From contig JAEUNM010000085.1 of the NCBI GenBank assembly GCA_016791105.1, positions 143,159 through 207,158 of the forward strand: a DNA stretch of 64,000 bases, in the 5' to 3' direction. Shown in pieces: positions 35,948 to 44,826 of this stretch. Within the stretch, counting starts at the first letter, position 1. Each line of letters starts with the position of its first letter. The notes under the pieces were generated by a model that was not told the origin of the DNA, did no database searches, and worked only from the letters and a program-made list of their open reading frames with translations. The DNA is from Rhodocyclaceae bacterium. GTDB lineage: Bacteria; Pseudomonadota; Gammaproteobacteria; Burkholderiales; Rhodocyclaceae. The translations under genes and the position numbers were made by a program.

Positions 35948-36769
35948 ATGTTGGGCGCAGCCATCATCGTATTTCGCGAAACGCTCGAAGCCGCTCTGCT
36001 CATCAGCATCGTGGCGGCGGCCACGCGCAGCCTCAGTCACCGCACGCGCTGGCTGGTGTTCGGCCTGCTGGCCGGCATTCTGGGATCGCTGGTGGTCGCG
36101 GGCTTCATGGACAAAATCGCGCAACTGGCCGACGGCATAGGCCAGGACATTTTCAACGCGCTGGTGCTGGGCGCAGCGGTGCTCATGCTGGGCTGGCACA
36201 ACGTCTGGATGGCGCGCCACGGCGCACAAATGGCAAGCGAGGCGCGCAGCGTGGCGAAATCGGTGCAGGAAGGCCGCCGCGAACTGTCGGCGATCGCACT
36301 GGTGATCGCCCTGGCGGTATTGCGCGAAGGTTCCGAAACCGCGCTATTCCTGTTCGGCCTGGCTTCCGGCAGCGATCTTGCGATGCCGGCCATCCTGAGC
36401 GGCGGCGCGCTGGGCATGGGCGCCGGCGCGGGCTTGGGCTACGCCATGTATCGCGGCCTGCTGCGCATTCCCCTGCGGCATCTGTTTTCGGTCACCAGTG
36501 TACTGATACTGCTGCTGGCCGCCGGCATGGCTGGGCAGTCGGCCCGCTTCCTGATTCAGGCCGATCTGCTGTCCGGCATGGTTACCCCGCTTTGGGATAC
36601 GTCACATATTTTGCCGGTCAATTCGCCGGTGGGCTCTTTCCTGCACGTACTGATCGGGTATGACGCACGCCCGAGCGCAACGCAGGTCATTTTCTACGCG
36701 GCGGTTGCCGTGAGCATACTGGTCGGCATGCGCTGGGCGCGCCCGCGCCGGGCTCCCACTCCCGCCTGA
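35948..36769 (+). CDS. FTR1 family high-affinity iron permease
   Basis: A 273-aa membrane protein with about seven TM segments. The two REXXE iron-binding motifs of the FTR1/EfeU family are present: FRETLEAALL near residue 10 and LREGSETALF near residue 124. It is expected to import ferric iron through the inner membrane. It lies between the cupredoxin gene (11 bp before) and an outer-membrane-barrel gene (11 bp after), so the three form an operon under the candidate Fur boxes. Confidence 0.93.
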   Translation: MLGAAIIVFRETLEAALLISIVAAATRSLSHRTRWLVFGLLAGILGSLVVAGFMDKIAQLADGIGQDIFNALVLGAAVLMLGWHNVWMARHGAQMASEARSVAKSVQEGRRELSAIALVIALAVLREGSETALFLFGLASGSDLAMPAILSGGALGMGAGAGLGYAMYRGLLRIPLRHLFSVTSVLILLLAAGMAGQSARFLIQADLLSGMVTPLWDTSHILPVNSPVGSFLHVLIGYDARPSATQVIFYAAVAVSILVGMRWARPRRAPTPA

Positions 36770-36780
36770 GGCGAGCACTC

Positions 36781-37521
36781 ATGAAAGTATTTTTTGCGGC
36801 CGCAGCGGCCGCCACGGCGGCGCTTTGCCTCAATTCCGCGCAGGCAGCCAATCCGGCGGACTATGTCGCCGTTCCCGCGGTGGAATATGGCGAGCGCGAA
36901 ATCGATTTCAAATTCGGTAACTTCAATACCCGTGGCGAAGAACGCTTCAGCGTGGCCAGTGTCGGCTTCGGCCTGGGCGTCAAGGAGCGCTGGTTTACCG
37001 AGCTTTACCTGAAATACGAGCGCGAAGGCAGCGAAGGCACGAAGCTCGATGCCTTCGAGTGGGAAAACCGCTTTCTGCTCACAGAACCCGGCCAATTTCC
37101 GCTCGATATCGGCCTCCTGACCGAAATCGAGCGGCCGCGCGATCGCGCCGAAGGTTACGAATTTCGCTTTGGCCCGCTGCTACAGACCGATTTCGGCAAA
37201 GTTCAGTTGAACGGCAACCTGCTGTTCGAACGCCACTACCGCGCCGAACAGGACGGGCCGATGGAAATGGGCTACCAGTGGCAGGTCAAGTATCGCTGGA
37301 TGCGCGAACTAGAATTCGGTCTGCAGGGCTTCGGCGAATTTGGCAAGTGGGATGACCACCTGCCGTCCGACCAGCAATCGCATCGCGTCGGGCCTGCGGT
37401 ATTTGGCAAGATCAGGATGGGCGAGCGCCAGGCTCTGAAATGGAATGCGGCCTACCTGGCCGGCACTACGCGCTCGTCGCCGGATCACAATTTCCGCATG
37501 CTGGTCGAGTACGAATTCTGA
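36781..37521 (+). CDS. Outer-membrane beta-barrel protein of the FTR1 operon
   Basis: A 246-aa protein with a signal peptide (Ala-rich, cleavage after AQA, about residue 22). The mature part is a run of amphipathic strands with alternating residues (EREIDFKFGNFNT, FSVASVGFGLGV, WFTELYLKYER, ENRFLLT, YEFRFGPLLQT, LEFGLQGFGEFGKW). It ends MLVEYEF, with the terminal Phe required by the BAM machinery. About 10-12 strands. The function is not known; position suggests a role in metal uptake. Confidence 0.8.
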   Translation: MKVFFAAAAAATAALCLNSAQAANPADYVAVPAVEYGEREIDFKFGNFNTRGEERFSVASVGFGLGVKERWFTELYLKYEREGSEGTKLDAFEWENRFLLTEPGQFPLDIGLLTEIERPRDRAEGYEFRFGPLLQTDFGKVQLNGNLLFERHYRAEQDGPMEMGYQWQVKYRWMRELEFGLQGFGEFGKWDDHLPSDQQSHRVGPAVFGKIRMGERQALKWNAAYLAGTTRSSPDHNFRMLVEYEF

Positions 37522-37568
37522 AAATTCGGAAACGCCTGCTTTGCCTGGCCCGGCCATGGGCCGGCAGG

Positions 37569-38363
37569 CTAACGGCCGACTGCTTGCGTCTCGGTGGGCG
37601 TCGTGCCCGCGGGCGGCGCGAACACCGAACCCGTAGCTGGCGCATTTGCCGGCTGCGCGGTGCCGAACACGCCCGGGGCTTGTGCACCGCCCACCCCCTG
37701 TCCCGGCGCGCGCGGCACCTCCTGCGGCACGAATACCCAGTCGCGGTAATCATCCGCTTCGCGCGTCTTCGGCGCGGGGGCGCCGGCCTGCTGTAGGGGC
37801 GCGCCGGTCTGCGCCCGCGCGCCGACGGGCTGGGGCGTGGGCTTCACGCCGGGTATACCGCCCGATGCAGGGCCGGAAGGCAGCGTAATGCTGCGTCCAT
37901 CGTCGGATACGATGCCGGGCGTCATGCCGACAGTCACATAGTCGGGCAACTGGGTACTGAGCGGCTTGCCGTGCGCCAGGCTGTACACGCCAACCACCCG
38001 CCCGTCACGCAACACAGTCCCCCACTCGGCCTTGCGCGTGACGGGGTCTACGTAAATTCTGCGCAAATGTCGCAGCAGAACGCTTTTGCGCCGGTCTTCC
38101 AGCAAATCTTCCAGCTTTGCCGGATAGCTCTGGGCGCCGTCGCCACCGGCGTCACGGTAGCTTTGCAGCGCACGCGAAAATTCCCCGCCTATGAACAGCA
38201 GTTCCTGCTCACGGCTGCGCTTGGCATTGGTGGCCCACAACTGTGCCGCGCCGGCCATGGTCGCGCCCAATGCCGCCACGGCAAACAGCAGCAGCACATA
38301 GGTATAGCCGCGCGCGCCACGCGGCGGGGTGCGACAAGACGGGGATGATGCGAGGGCAGGCAT
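37569..38363 (-). CDS. Type II secretion/type IV pilus-like pseudopilin with Pro-rich tail
   Basis: A 264-aa protein. A short leader ends RGARG, followed by YTYVLLLFAVAALGATMAG, a pilin-type N-terminal helix, although the usual Phe after the cleaved Gly is Tyr and the E5 residue is missing. The globular part (KRSREQELLFIGGEFSRALQSYRD, LEDLLEDRRKSVLLRHLRRIYVDPVTRK) resembles PilE/GspG-like family proteins. Residues about 180-264 are Pro/Ala/Gly-rich and probably unstructured. No other pilus or secretion gene lies nearby. Starts at 38363 or 38402. Confidence 0.75.
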   Translation of the reverse strand: MPALASSPSCRTPPRGARGYTYVLLLFAVAALGATMAGAAQLWATNAKRSREQELLFIGGEFSRALQSYRDAGGDGAQSYPAKLEDLLEDRRKSVLLRHLRRIYVDPVTRKAEWGTVLRDGRVVGVYSLAHGKPLSTQLPDYVTVGMTPGIVSDDGRSITLPSGPASGGIPGVKPTPQPVGARAQTGAPLQQAGAPAPKTREADDYRDWVFVPQEVPRAPGQGVGGAQAPGVFGTAQPANAPATGSVFAPPAGTTPTETQAVGR

Positions 38364-38639
38364 GGGCTCGGGCGAATCTCGACAGACGAGGCGCCTGGTC
38401 ATTGTAATCGCCCGGCGCACCGGGCGATGGAACCGATCCCGCACCCCTACACTCTGAGTCCGGCGCCGGCTAGGATGGCGCAGCGCAGCATGCGTGTCGC
38501 GGGCCGGGCGTGCCGGCGTTTGCACGTGCTGACAAATTTCAACAGCGGCGATGGGCGCAATCCTGGATAATCCGGCCGCTTTGTGCCTGCGAGGGCATTT
38601 CGACGCATCCGCCAGACATACTTTTTCGATTGATCCGGC

Positions 38640-39137
38640 ATGACTACGACTCGTTACAAGCAATTTTTGTTGCTATGCGGCATGACCAGCTTCGCCATGG
38701 TGGGCACGGCAGTCACGCTGCAGTACTACGAACACCTGTTGCCCTGTCCATTGTGCATTTTGCAGCGCTATGGATTTTTGTGGATGGGCGTGTTTGCGCT
38801 GGTGGCAGCGCTGGCCGGCCCAGGTACGCTGTCCCGCATCAGCGCAGGCGTGGCTGCCCTGGGCGGATTCGCCGGCTTCGGCGTGGCTGCCAAACACGTT
38901 TGGGTGCTTTATCACCCCGCGGTCAGTTGCGGCATCGACCCGGTAGAAAATTTCGTCAATGCCCTCCCCATGTCGCGCTGGGTGCCGGCCCTGTTCTATG
39001 CCAATGGCGACTGTACGGCGGAATTGCCGCCGGTACTCGGCCTGCAAATCCCGCTGTGGTCTCTGATCTGGCTATTTACGCTGGCGGCGTGTTGTACCGC
39101 AATGGCGCTGCGCGGCAGCCGCCGCGCGCGCGGCTAA
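38640..39137 (+). CDS. dsbB: Disulfide bond formation protein DsbB
   Basis: A 165-aa inner-membrane protein with four TM helices. It reoxidises DsbA and passes electrons to quinone. First periplasmic loop: LLPCPLCILQRYGF with the CxxC pair, and a conserved Arg for quinone binding. Second loop: a Cys in VSCGIDPVENF and a Cys in NGDCTAELPP, the second redox pair. The start at 38640 lies at the end of an AT-rich stretch. The dsbA gene is not in the window. Confidence 0.93.
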   Translation: MTTTRYKQFLLLCGMTSFAMVGTAVTLQYYEHLLPCPLCILQRYGFLWMGVFALVAALAGPGTLSRISAGVAALGGFAGFGVAAKHVWVLYHPAVSCGIDPVENFVNALPMSRWVPALFYANGDCTAELPPVLGLQIPLWSLIWLFTLAACCTAMALRGSRRARG

Positions 39138-39280
39138 GCATGCTGTTTCGCACTTGACTTGCAATCAGATCGGATATGCTTGTCAAATTGCCCCGACATG
39201 GGCGGCGCGGACGCGGCGCTGGATTAAAACATTTACTGATCGCTCGCATTTAACCCACTTACAAAAATAGAGGTTCGCAC

Positions 39281-40663
39281 TTGACGGATTCCTATCGGGG
39301 CCAGGTGGCCCTCCTGATCGACTTCGAAAATCTCGTTTTCGGCCTGCAGGATACACACGGCGAAGATTTCGCCGAATTTCTGGACCCCGGATTGCTCATG
39401 CGCCTGGCGGAAGAATACGGCCAGGTGGTGGTGGCCAACGCCTATGGCGATTGGCGCAGCCGCGATCTCAATCAGTTTCAGATCGACCTGTACCGGCTGG
39501 GCATCGACCTGGTGCACGTACTCGCGCGCAAACAGTTGAATCGCATGAAAAATGCAGTGGACGTCAAAATGGCCGTGGATGCGGTCGAATCGGTGTGGAC
39601 CTTGCCGCACGTCAAAACGTTTGTGATCGTGTCCGGCGACCGCGATTTCATCCATGTTCTGAAAGCCCTGCGCCGGCACGGCCGCACCGTGATCGGCGTG
39701 TCGCCGGATCAGGCGGTGAGCGAAGATTTCGCCGGTCTGTGCGACCGCTTCGTGCGTTATGGCGCCTTGTCAGCCACGCTCATGCCGGAATCCGCCTCGG
39801 CCGCCGCGCGCGCCGAAAGCACCGCCAACATCGAAGACGTGCGCGAAGCTTTGCGCACCTTGCTGCAGGAACGGCCGGGCGGCATCAAGGGCGCGCAGGT
39901 AAAGCCGCTGCTAAGGCGCAAACTGTCGGCCACGTTCGATGAAAGCGAATACGGCTACACGCGCCTCACCGACATGCTGGCCGCCATGTCCGACGTGGTG
40001 CGCGTGGTGCCCGACCTGCGCGGCGGCGACGTGAGCGTGGTTCCGGCCGACAGTCCCATGGACGGCGAAAGCGCCGCGCCGGGGGACTACCCGGCGGCCG
40101 CCATGCTCGCGCCACGCAGCCACCACCCCTGGGCCAGCCGCGCCCGGCTCGGTCAATATGCATTCGATGCCGACGCCGGGCAGCGCCGCAAAATTCTGCT
40201 GGCCTTGTTCCACACCATGCACGAGCGCGAACCTTTCACGCTGGCGGAAATATTCGCCCGCGTGGTACAGGACAGCGACACCCGCTCGGTCACCATTTCG
40301 GCCCTGGCCAAGTATCAGCACATACTGTGGCAATCGCGCGTATTCGTACTGGAGCGCGACCAACAGGACAAGCCGGTGCGGGATAGGCTGATGCGCCTGG
40401 AACCCGGCATACGCACGCCGGAAGAACTGGTGCGCCGCTACGAAGCCAGCATCGCATACAAGCTGCACTCGGCCGCCCGCGGCGGTGCCGAACGCCTCAC
40501 GCCGGAAATTCTGGCGTCCGTACTCGGCCTGGGCGCCGATCCCGAAGCGCTGGAATATTGCGCCGGCCTGATGCCTGTCCGCGGCGCAATGGCGTCCGGG
40601 GACGCCCCTCGCCCCACACCCGGATTGGCCGCCGAGGCCGCGGAAATCGGCAACCTGGGCTAA
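39281..40663 (+). CDS. NYN (LabA/DUF88) nuclease-fold protein with LOTUS/OST-HTH domain
   Basis: A 460-aa protein. N-terminal NYN domain (about 8-165): VALLIDFENLV, DLYRLGIDLVHV, KNAVDVKMAVDAVE, VSGDRDFIHVLKALRRHGRTVIGV, with the acidic residues D15, D98 and D120 expected for a PIN-like RNase. Residues about 185-250 look like a LOTUS/OST-HTH domain (IEDVREALRTLL ... VKPLLRRKLSATFDESEYGYTRLTDML). A second such domain may occupy about 300-385. The start is TTG at 39281 with AGAGG 7 nt upstream. RNA cleavage or binding is inferred from the fold. Confidence 0.87.
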   Translation: MTDSYRGQVALLIDFENLVFGLQDTHGEDFAEFLDPGLLMRLAEEYGQVVVANAYGDWRSRDLNQFQIDLYRLGIDLVHVLARKQLNRMKNAVDVKMAVDAVESVWTLPHVKTFVIVSGDRDFIHVLKALRRHGRTVIGVSPDQAVSEDFAGLCDRFVRYGALSATLMPESASAAARAESTANIEDVREALRTLLQERPGGIKGAQVKPLLRRKLSATFDESEYGYTRLTDMLAAMSDVVRVVPDLRGGDVSVVPADSPMDGESAAPGDYPAAAMLAPRSHHPWASRARLGQYAFDADAGQRRKILLALFHTMHEREPFTLAEIFARVVQDSDTRSVTISALAKYQHILWQSRVFVLERDQQDKPVRDRLMRLEPGIRTPEELVRRYEASIAYKLHSAARGGAERLTPEILASVLGLGADPEALEYCAGLMPVRGAMASGDAPRPTPGLAAEAAEIGNLG

Positions 40664-40752
40664 GCCGCGGCAGGCGTCGCCGGGCACCCGCTTAACGCTC
40701 GCACGCGGCAAGCGCCCATTCAAGTTTCGATTTCGGGAACCGATTGCCACAT

Positions 40753-40779
40753 TTAGCACTCTGATACAGGGAGTGCTAA
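40753..40779 (+). promoter_or_regulatory. CIRCE element (HrcA operator) before rpoH
   Basis: TTAGCACTC (40753-40761), nine bases, then GAGTGCTAA (40771-40779): an exact match to the CIRCE consensus of 9-N9-9, extended by one further AT pair on each side. It lies 41 bp before the rpoH ATG and covers the -35 area of the likely promoter, so HrcA binding would repress rpoH. No hrcA gene lies in the window. Confidence 0.95.
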
Positions 40780-40782
40780 ATG

Positions 40783-40791
40783 TGCTACAGT
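40783..40791 (+). promoter_or_regulatory. Extended -10 promoter element of rpoH
   Basis: TGCTACAGT forms an extended -10 (TG-N-TACAGT, hexamer at 40786-40791), 28 bp before the rpoH ATG. The -35 position (about 40763-40768) falls in the CIRCE spacer and has no good hexamer, which is typical of extended -10 promoters. Confidence 0.5.
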
Positions 40792-40819
40792 TTCGCTTAA
40801 CCACGAAGGAGTCGAACGC

Positions 40820-41680
40820 ATGACCAACGCTCTGGCTTTGTACAATGTCCCGGTTCCCAGCGCTGCTGGCAGCCTGGAAAGCTACATCCAGACCGCAAAC
40901 CGGGTTCCCCTGCTGACCGAGCAGGAAGAACTGGACCTTGCCCGCCGCCTGCGCGACCAAGGCGACATAGACGCCGCGCGCAAACTGGTGTTGTCGCACC
41001 TGCGCCTGGTAATTGCCATCGCGCGCGGTTATTTGGGCTATGGCCTGCCGCACGCCGATCTGATCCAGGAAGGCAATATCGGCCTCATGAAGGCCGTCAA
41101 GCGTTTCGATCCGGAGCGCGGCGTGCGCCTCGTATCGTTCGCCATCCACTGGATCAAGGCGGAAATTCACGAATACATCCTGCGCAACTGGCGCCTGGTC
41201 AAAATTGCCACCACAAAAGCGCAGCGCAAGCTGTTTTTCAACCTGCGCAGCATGAAGCAGGGCAGCCACAGCCTGTCCACCGAAGAAGCCAGCGCAATTG
41301 CCCGCCAACTGGCCGTCAAGCCGGAAGAAGTGGTGGAAATGGAAACCCGGCTGGGCGGTGGCGATCTGGCGCTGGAAGGCACCCCGGATGAGGACGAACA
41401 ATTCGCGCCCATCGCCTACCTGGCCGATCCGCACGCGGAGCCGTCCGAAGTGCTGGAACGCGAGCAAACCCGGCAAATGCGCGATGAAGGCCTGCATGCC
41501 GCGCTGGCCGGCCTGGATGAGCGCAGCCGCCGCATCATAGAGCGCCGCTGGCTCACCGAGGGCGAAGCCGCCACCCTGCACGAACTGGCGGCCGAATATG
41601 GCGTGTCGGCCGAACGCATACGCCAGATCGAAGCCCGCGCAATGCAGAAAATCCGCGGCCAACTGCAGGCCCTGCACTGA
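40820..41680 (+). CDS. rpoH: RNA polymerase heat-shock sigma factor RpoH (sigma-32)
   Basis: A 286-aa sigma factor of RpoH length and layout: region 1.2 SLESYIQTANRVPLLTEQEE, region 2 [37 protein letters not shown]. The RpoH box lies around residues 130-145 (LRNWRLVKIATTKAQRKLFFNLR), and region 4 reads [27 protein letters not shown]. It directs heat-shock promoters. AAGGAG precedes the ATG. A CIRCE element in front adds HrcA control. A bidirectional terminator follows. Confidence 0.95.
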   Translation: MTNALALYNVPVPSAAGSLESYIQTANRVPLLTEQEELDLARRLRDQGDIDAARKLVLSHLRLVIAIARGYLGYGLPHADLIQEGNIGLMKAVKRFDPERGVRLVSFAIHWIKAEIHEYILRNWRLVKIATTKAQRKLFFNLRSMKQGSHSLSTEEASAIARQLAVKPEEVVEMETRLGGGDLALEGTPDEDEQFAPIAYLADPHAEPSEVLEREQTRQMRDEGLHAALAGLDERSRRIIERRWLTEGEAATLHELAAEYGVSAERIRQIEARAMQKIRGQLQALH

Positions 41681-41701
41681 GCTGAGCAGTCCTTGCGATG
41701 C

Positions 41702-41729
41702 AAAAAAAGCCGCCCGTGGGCGGCTTTTT
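41702..41729. terminator. Bidirectional terminator between rpoH and the SCO gene
   Basis: An A-run, then AAGCCGCCC GT GGGCGGCTT, then five Ts. With runs on both sides it can end rpoH on the plus strand and the SCO-led cluster on the minus strand (SCO stop at 41758). Confidence 0.85.
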
Positions 41730-41757
41730 CGTTGCTACGGCAGCGCCGGCGTTTCGG

Positions 41758-42339
41758 CTAGCCGAGCAATTTGCGCAGGTCATCGGCCATGGCGGCCGGT
41801 TCCATGCCGTATTTGAACATGAGGCGCAGCCGGCCCTGGGGGTCGAATACGAAGGTCGAAGCGCTGTGGTCCATCGTATAGCTATCCGGCGTTTTGCCCT
41901 GCACCTTCTGGAAAAACACCTTGAATTCACGCCCGACTTCGGCCGTCTGGGCGTCGTCGCCGCGCAAACCGATAAAGCTGGGGTCGAAATTCGGTACGTA
42001 ATTGGCGAGCACTTCCTGCGTGTCGCGCGCCGGGTCTACCGTCACGAACAGTACCTGCAGGCGATCTCCCTGCGGCCCAAGCAGGCGCTTCACCTCGCGC
42101 ATGCCCGCCAGGCTGGTGGGGCAAAAATCCGGACAGTGCGTGTAACCGAAAAACAGGGTGACCGCCTTGCCGCGGAAATCCGACAACTGGCGCGCCTTGC
42201 CGGTGTGGTCCGTCAGATGGAAGCCGGCACCGAAATTGGCGCCGGTAATATCTACCCCATTGAAAGACAGGCCGCGTTCCGCGCAGGCCGACAAAAAAAC
42301 GAGCAGCAGGCCTAGCGCAAAGGTTTGCAGGCGCCGCAT
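41758..42339 (-). CDS. SCO1/SenC copper chaperone for cytochrome oxidase
   Basis: A 193-aa protein with thioredoxin fold that delivers copper to the Cu(A) site of subunit II. A lipoprotein-type signal is visible (LLLVFLSAC). Copper ligands: CPDFC (CxxxC) in FFGYTHCPDFCPTSL near residue 80, and the late histidine in TMDHSASTFVFD near 163. The start at 42339 overlaps the ctaB stop. It is the last gene of the ctaA-ctaB block. Confidence 0.94.
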   Translation of the reverse strand: MRRLQTFALGLLLVFLSACAERGLSFNGVDITGANFGAGFHLTDHTGKARQLSDFRGKAVTLFFGYTHCPDFCPTSLAGMREVKRLLGPQGDRLQVLFVTVDPARDTQEVLANYVPNFDPSFIGLRGDDAQTAEVGREFKVFFQKVQGKTPDSYTMDHSASTFVFDPQGRLRLMFKYGMEPAAMADDLRKLLG

Positions 42340-43235
42340 CAGAACGGAAGGTAGTGGTCTATGAGCAAGGCCGCGAACATCGCGCTCAGATAGACGATGG
42401 AATAGCGGAAGGTGCGCCGCGCCAGCGCATCGGAATAATCGCGCCACAACTTCCAGGCGTAGCCAATGAACACCCCGCCCAGGCCCAGCGCGGCAACCAG
42501 GTAGAAATAACCGGACATGCGGATGGCAAAGGGCAGCAAGCTGATGCCGAATAGCAGCACGGTGTAGAGCAACACGTGCAGGCGCGTAAATTCCGGCCCG
42601 TGCGTTACCGGCAGCATGGGCAGACCGGCGCGCGCGTATTCCTTGGTGCGATACAGCGCCAGCGCCCAGAAATGCGGCGGGGTCCAGGCGAAAATGATCA
42701 GGAACAGCAGCATCGCCTCGGTGCTTACCTCGCCCGTCACGGCGGCCCAGCCCAGCACCGGCGGCATGGCGCCGGAAGCACCGCCGATCACGATGTTCTG
42801 CGGCGTGGCCGGTTTCAGCACGATGGTGTAAATGATGGCGTAGCCGACGAAAGTGGCGAAAGTAAGCCACATCGTGAGCGGATTGACCCAGTGGTACAAA
42901 ATGGAGAGGCCCATCCCGCCCAGCACACCGGAAAACAGCAGCGTATCCAGGTTGGCCACTTCTCCGCGCGGCAGCGGGCGCGCGCGGGTGCGCGCCATGA
43001 GCGCGTCGATTTTCTGTTCGACCAGGCAATTCACGGCAGCCGCCGCCCCCGCCACCAAGGCGATGCCCAAGGTTGCGGCCAATACCGTGGATGCCGGCGG
43101 CAGCCCGGGTACCGCGAGAAACATGCCTATCATCGCGCAGAACACGATGAGGGAATTTACGCGCGGCTTGGTGAGCAGAAAGTATTGTTGAAGGCGATAC
43201 TGGGCGGCGCGCAGTTCAAGCTGCGATGCTTTCAT
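42339..43235 (-). CDS. ctaB: Protoheme IX farnesyltransferase (heme O synthase)
   Basis: A 298-aa UbiA-family membrane enzyme that adds the farnesyl group to heme B, making heme O. Signatures: [10 protein letters not shown] near residue 23, [21 protein letters not shown] (the N-D-x-x-x-D-x-x-M-x-R-T-x-x-R-P motif variant) near 70, and the second acidic loop around [31 protein letters not shown]. About eight TM segments. It overlaps the ctaA end by 20 nt. Heme O then goes to CtaA. Confidence 0.96.
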   Translation of the reverse strand: MKASQLELRAAQYRLQQYFLLTKPRVNSLIVFCAMIGMFLAVPGLPPASTVLAATLGIALVAGAAAAVNCLVEQKIDALMARTRARPLPRGEVANLDTLLFSGVLGGMGLSILYHWVNPLTMWLTFATFVGYAIIYTIVLKPATPQNIVIGGASGAMPPVLGWAAVTGEVSTEAMLLFLIIFAWTPPHFWALALYRTKEYARAGLPMLPVTHGPEFTRLHVLLYTVLLFGISLLPFAIRMSGYFYLVAALGLGGVFIGYAWKLWRDYSDALARRTFRYSIVYLSAMFAALLIDHYLPF

Positions 43236-44229
43236 GCCGTACTCCGGAAATTTGCTGGACGCGGGCGTTCGGCCCGGCGGCGAAGTTTACCACGACCATC
43301 ACGCAAACCAGCATTGCCGCGCCGGCATTGTGCAGCACAGCAAGCGGCAGCGGCAGGCTGAAGGCGACATTGGCCAAACCAAGACTGAACTGGACCAGCA
43401 CGGCGGCAATCAGGGCCGCACCCAGCCCCTTGTTGCCGGCCGCGCGCAAAGCCAGGCCCAGGCCCGCCAGATATCCGCCGACCAGCAGCGCACCCAGCCG
43501 GTGAGCCATGTGGATGGCGGTGAGCGCCTCGTTGGTCAGCATGTCGCCGGCAGCCGTCTTGCCCAGCTCGCGCACGATGTGAAAGGCATTGTGCCAGTCC
43601 ATCGCGGGCCAAATTTCGCCGCGACAGTAAGGCAGATCGGTACAGATCAAAGCCGCGTAATTGGTGCTCACCCAACCGCCCAGCACGACCTGGCCGGCCA
43701 GCAGCAGGAGGCCGATGCGGCTTGCCAGCCCCAGCGCCGCGCCGCCGCGCAAAACCGGCTGCCATTCGCGCGCGGTGAGCCAGGCGAGCATGCCTAAAGT
43801 GAGCATGCCGCCTATCAGGTGGCCGGTCACGATGGCCGGCTTGAGCAACATGGTGACGGTCCATTTGCCGAACAAGGCCTGTACCACCACCACCGCCACC
43901 AGGGCGCTGGCCAAGGCCGGGCTGTAACGTGCTCGCCGGGCCGGACGCCAGGACAACCAGGCGATGGCGAGGATGCACAGCCCGACACTGCCGGCCAGAT
44001 AGCGATGCAGCATTTCTTTCCAGGCCTTGGCGGCACTCACCGGCCCTTGCGGATTGGCCGCTTCGGCGGCCGCGATGTCCGCCGCCGCATGGATCACGGT
44101 CGGCTTGCCGTAACATCCGGGCCAGTCCGGACAGCCCAAACCGGCGTCGGACAGCCGCACATAGGCGCCCAGCGCGACCAGCAGCAAGGTCAGCAGGGTC
44201 GTGGTAAGCACAAGCTTGCGATAAAACAT
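43216..44229 (-). CDS. ctaA: Heme A synthase (COX15/CtaA)
   Basis: A 337-aa membrane protein with eight TM segments that oxidises the methyl group of heme O to give heme A for aa3-type oxidase. Seen: [22 protein letters not shown] at the N-terminus, the heme-ligand histidine in [12 protein letters not shown] near 70, the conserved [13 protein letters not shown] near 135, a second Cys pair region ([11 protein letters not shown]), and late [12 protein letters not shown]. It is part of the minus-strand assembly block with SURF1, the CxxxC protein, ctaB and SCO. Confidence 0.95.
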   Translation of the reverse strand: MFYRKLVLTTTLLTLLLVALGAYVRLSDAGLGCPDWPGCYGKPTVIHAAADIAAAEAANPQGPVSAAKAWKEMLHRYLAGSVGLCILAIAWLSWRPARRARYSPALASALVAVVVVQALFGKWTVTMLLKPAIVTGHLIGGMLTLGMLAWLTAREWQPVLRGGAALGLASRIGLLLLAGQVVLGGWVSTNYAALICTDLPYCRGEIWPAMDWHNAFHIVRELGKTAAGDMLTNEALTAIHMAHRLGALLVGGYLAGLGLALRAAGNKGLGAALIAAVLVQFSLGLANVAFSLPLPLAVLHNAGAAMLVCVMVVVNFAAGPNARVQQISGVRHESIAA

Positions 44230-44262
44230 CGTGAAAAACCTCGGAAACGCCGCAACCGCACG

Positions 44263-44826
44263 CTAACCCGCGCGCGAATACTTGAGCAGCCGCTCGATGT
44301 CGCGGATCATGGCTTTGCCATCCGGATGCGCGGGATAACGCATCATGACATTGCCCAATGGATCGACCAGCCAGATATGCGCGCGCAAATCCGGCGCCTG
44401 GGCAAACCATTGCCGCAACTCGCCCGGCCCGGCCTGGGCCACCAGCGTGCCGGACACGGTATGCAGCAGTTCCGCATCCGGCTGACCGGCGGCCGGCATC
44501 AACCACAGCCGCTCGATGCGCGTCATGTCCTTGCCCACCGCCGCGCGCACCTGCCGCATGGCGTACAGCTTGTAGCGACAGGCATCGTCACAGGCGGCTT
44601 CATCGACCTGTACCAACACCCAGCGCCCGCGCAAACTGGAAGTATCGAATTTGCCGCCATCGGGCGTGGTCAGACTGAGCGCCGGCAGCCGCCGCGCTTC
44701 TATCAGTTCGCCATAATTGATGGTCGAGTCCGGCCGCCAGAACTTGTAGGCCAGCGTCGATGCGACGAAGGGCAGCACGCAAATCGCGGCTATCAATAAC
44801 ACCATGGTACGTGGGGCAAGCTTCAT
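44263..44826 (-). CDS. Membrane-anchored thioredoxin-fold protein with CxxxC (SCO-like)
   Basis: A 187-aa protein with one N-terminal TM helix (about 8-26) and a periplasmic thioredoxin-like domain. The strand WVLVQVDEAAC is followed by C79-D-D-A-C83, the same CxxxC spacing as SCO proteins, and the late strand IWLVDPLGNVMMRYP is as in the thioredoxin fold. The SCO histidine is not obvious. It is found between SURF1 and ctaA in many betaproteobacteria. A copper-transfer or thiol role is likely but not shown. Start and SURF1 stop overlap by 1 nt. Confidence 0.78.
   Translation of the reverse strand: MKLAPRTMVLLIAAICVLPFVASTLAYKFWRPDSTINYGELIEARRLPALSLTTPDGGKFDTSSLRGRWVLVQVDEAACDDACRYKLYAMRQVRAAVGKDMTRIERLWLMPAAGQPDAELLHTVSGTLVAQAGPGELRQWFAQAPDLRAHIWLVDPLGNVMMRYPAHPDGKAMIRDIERLLKYSRAG

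Noticed and set aside
39911..41677. A 588-codon antisense frame across rpoH and the end of the NYN gene
   Set aside because: It covers two well-supported genes and the CIRCE element, with no ribosome-binding site or recognisable domain.
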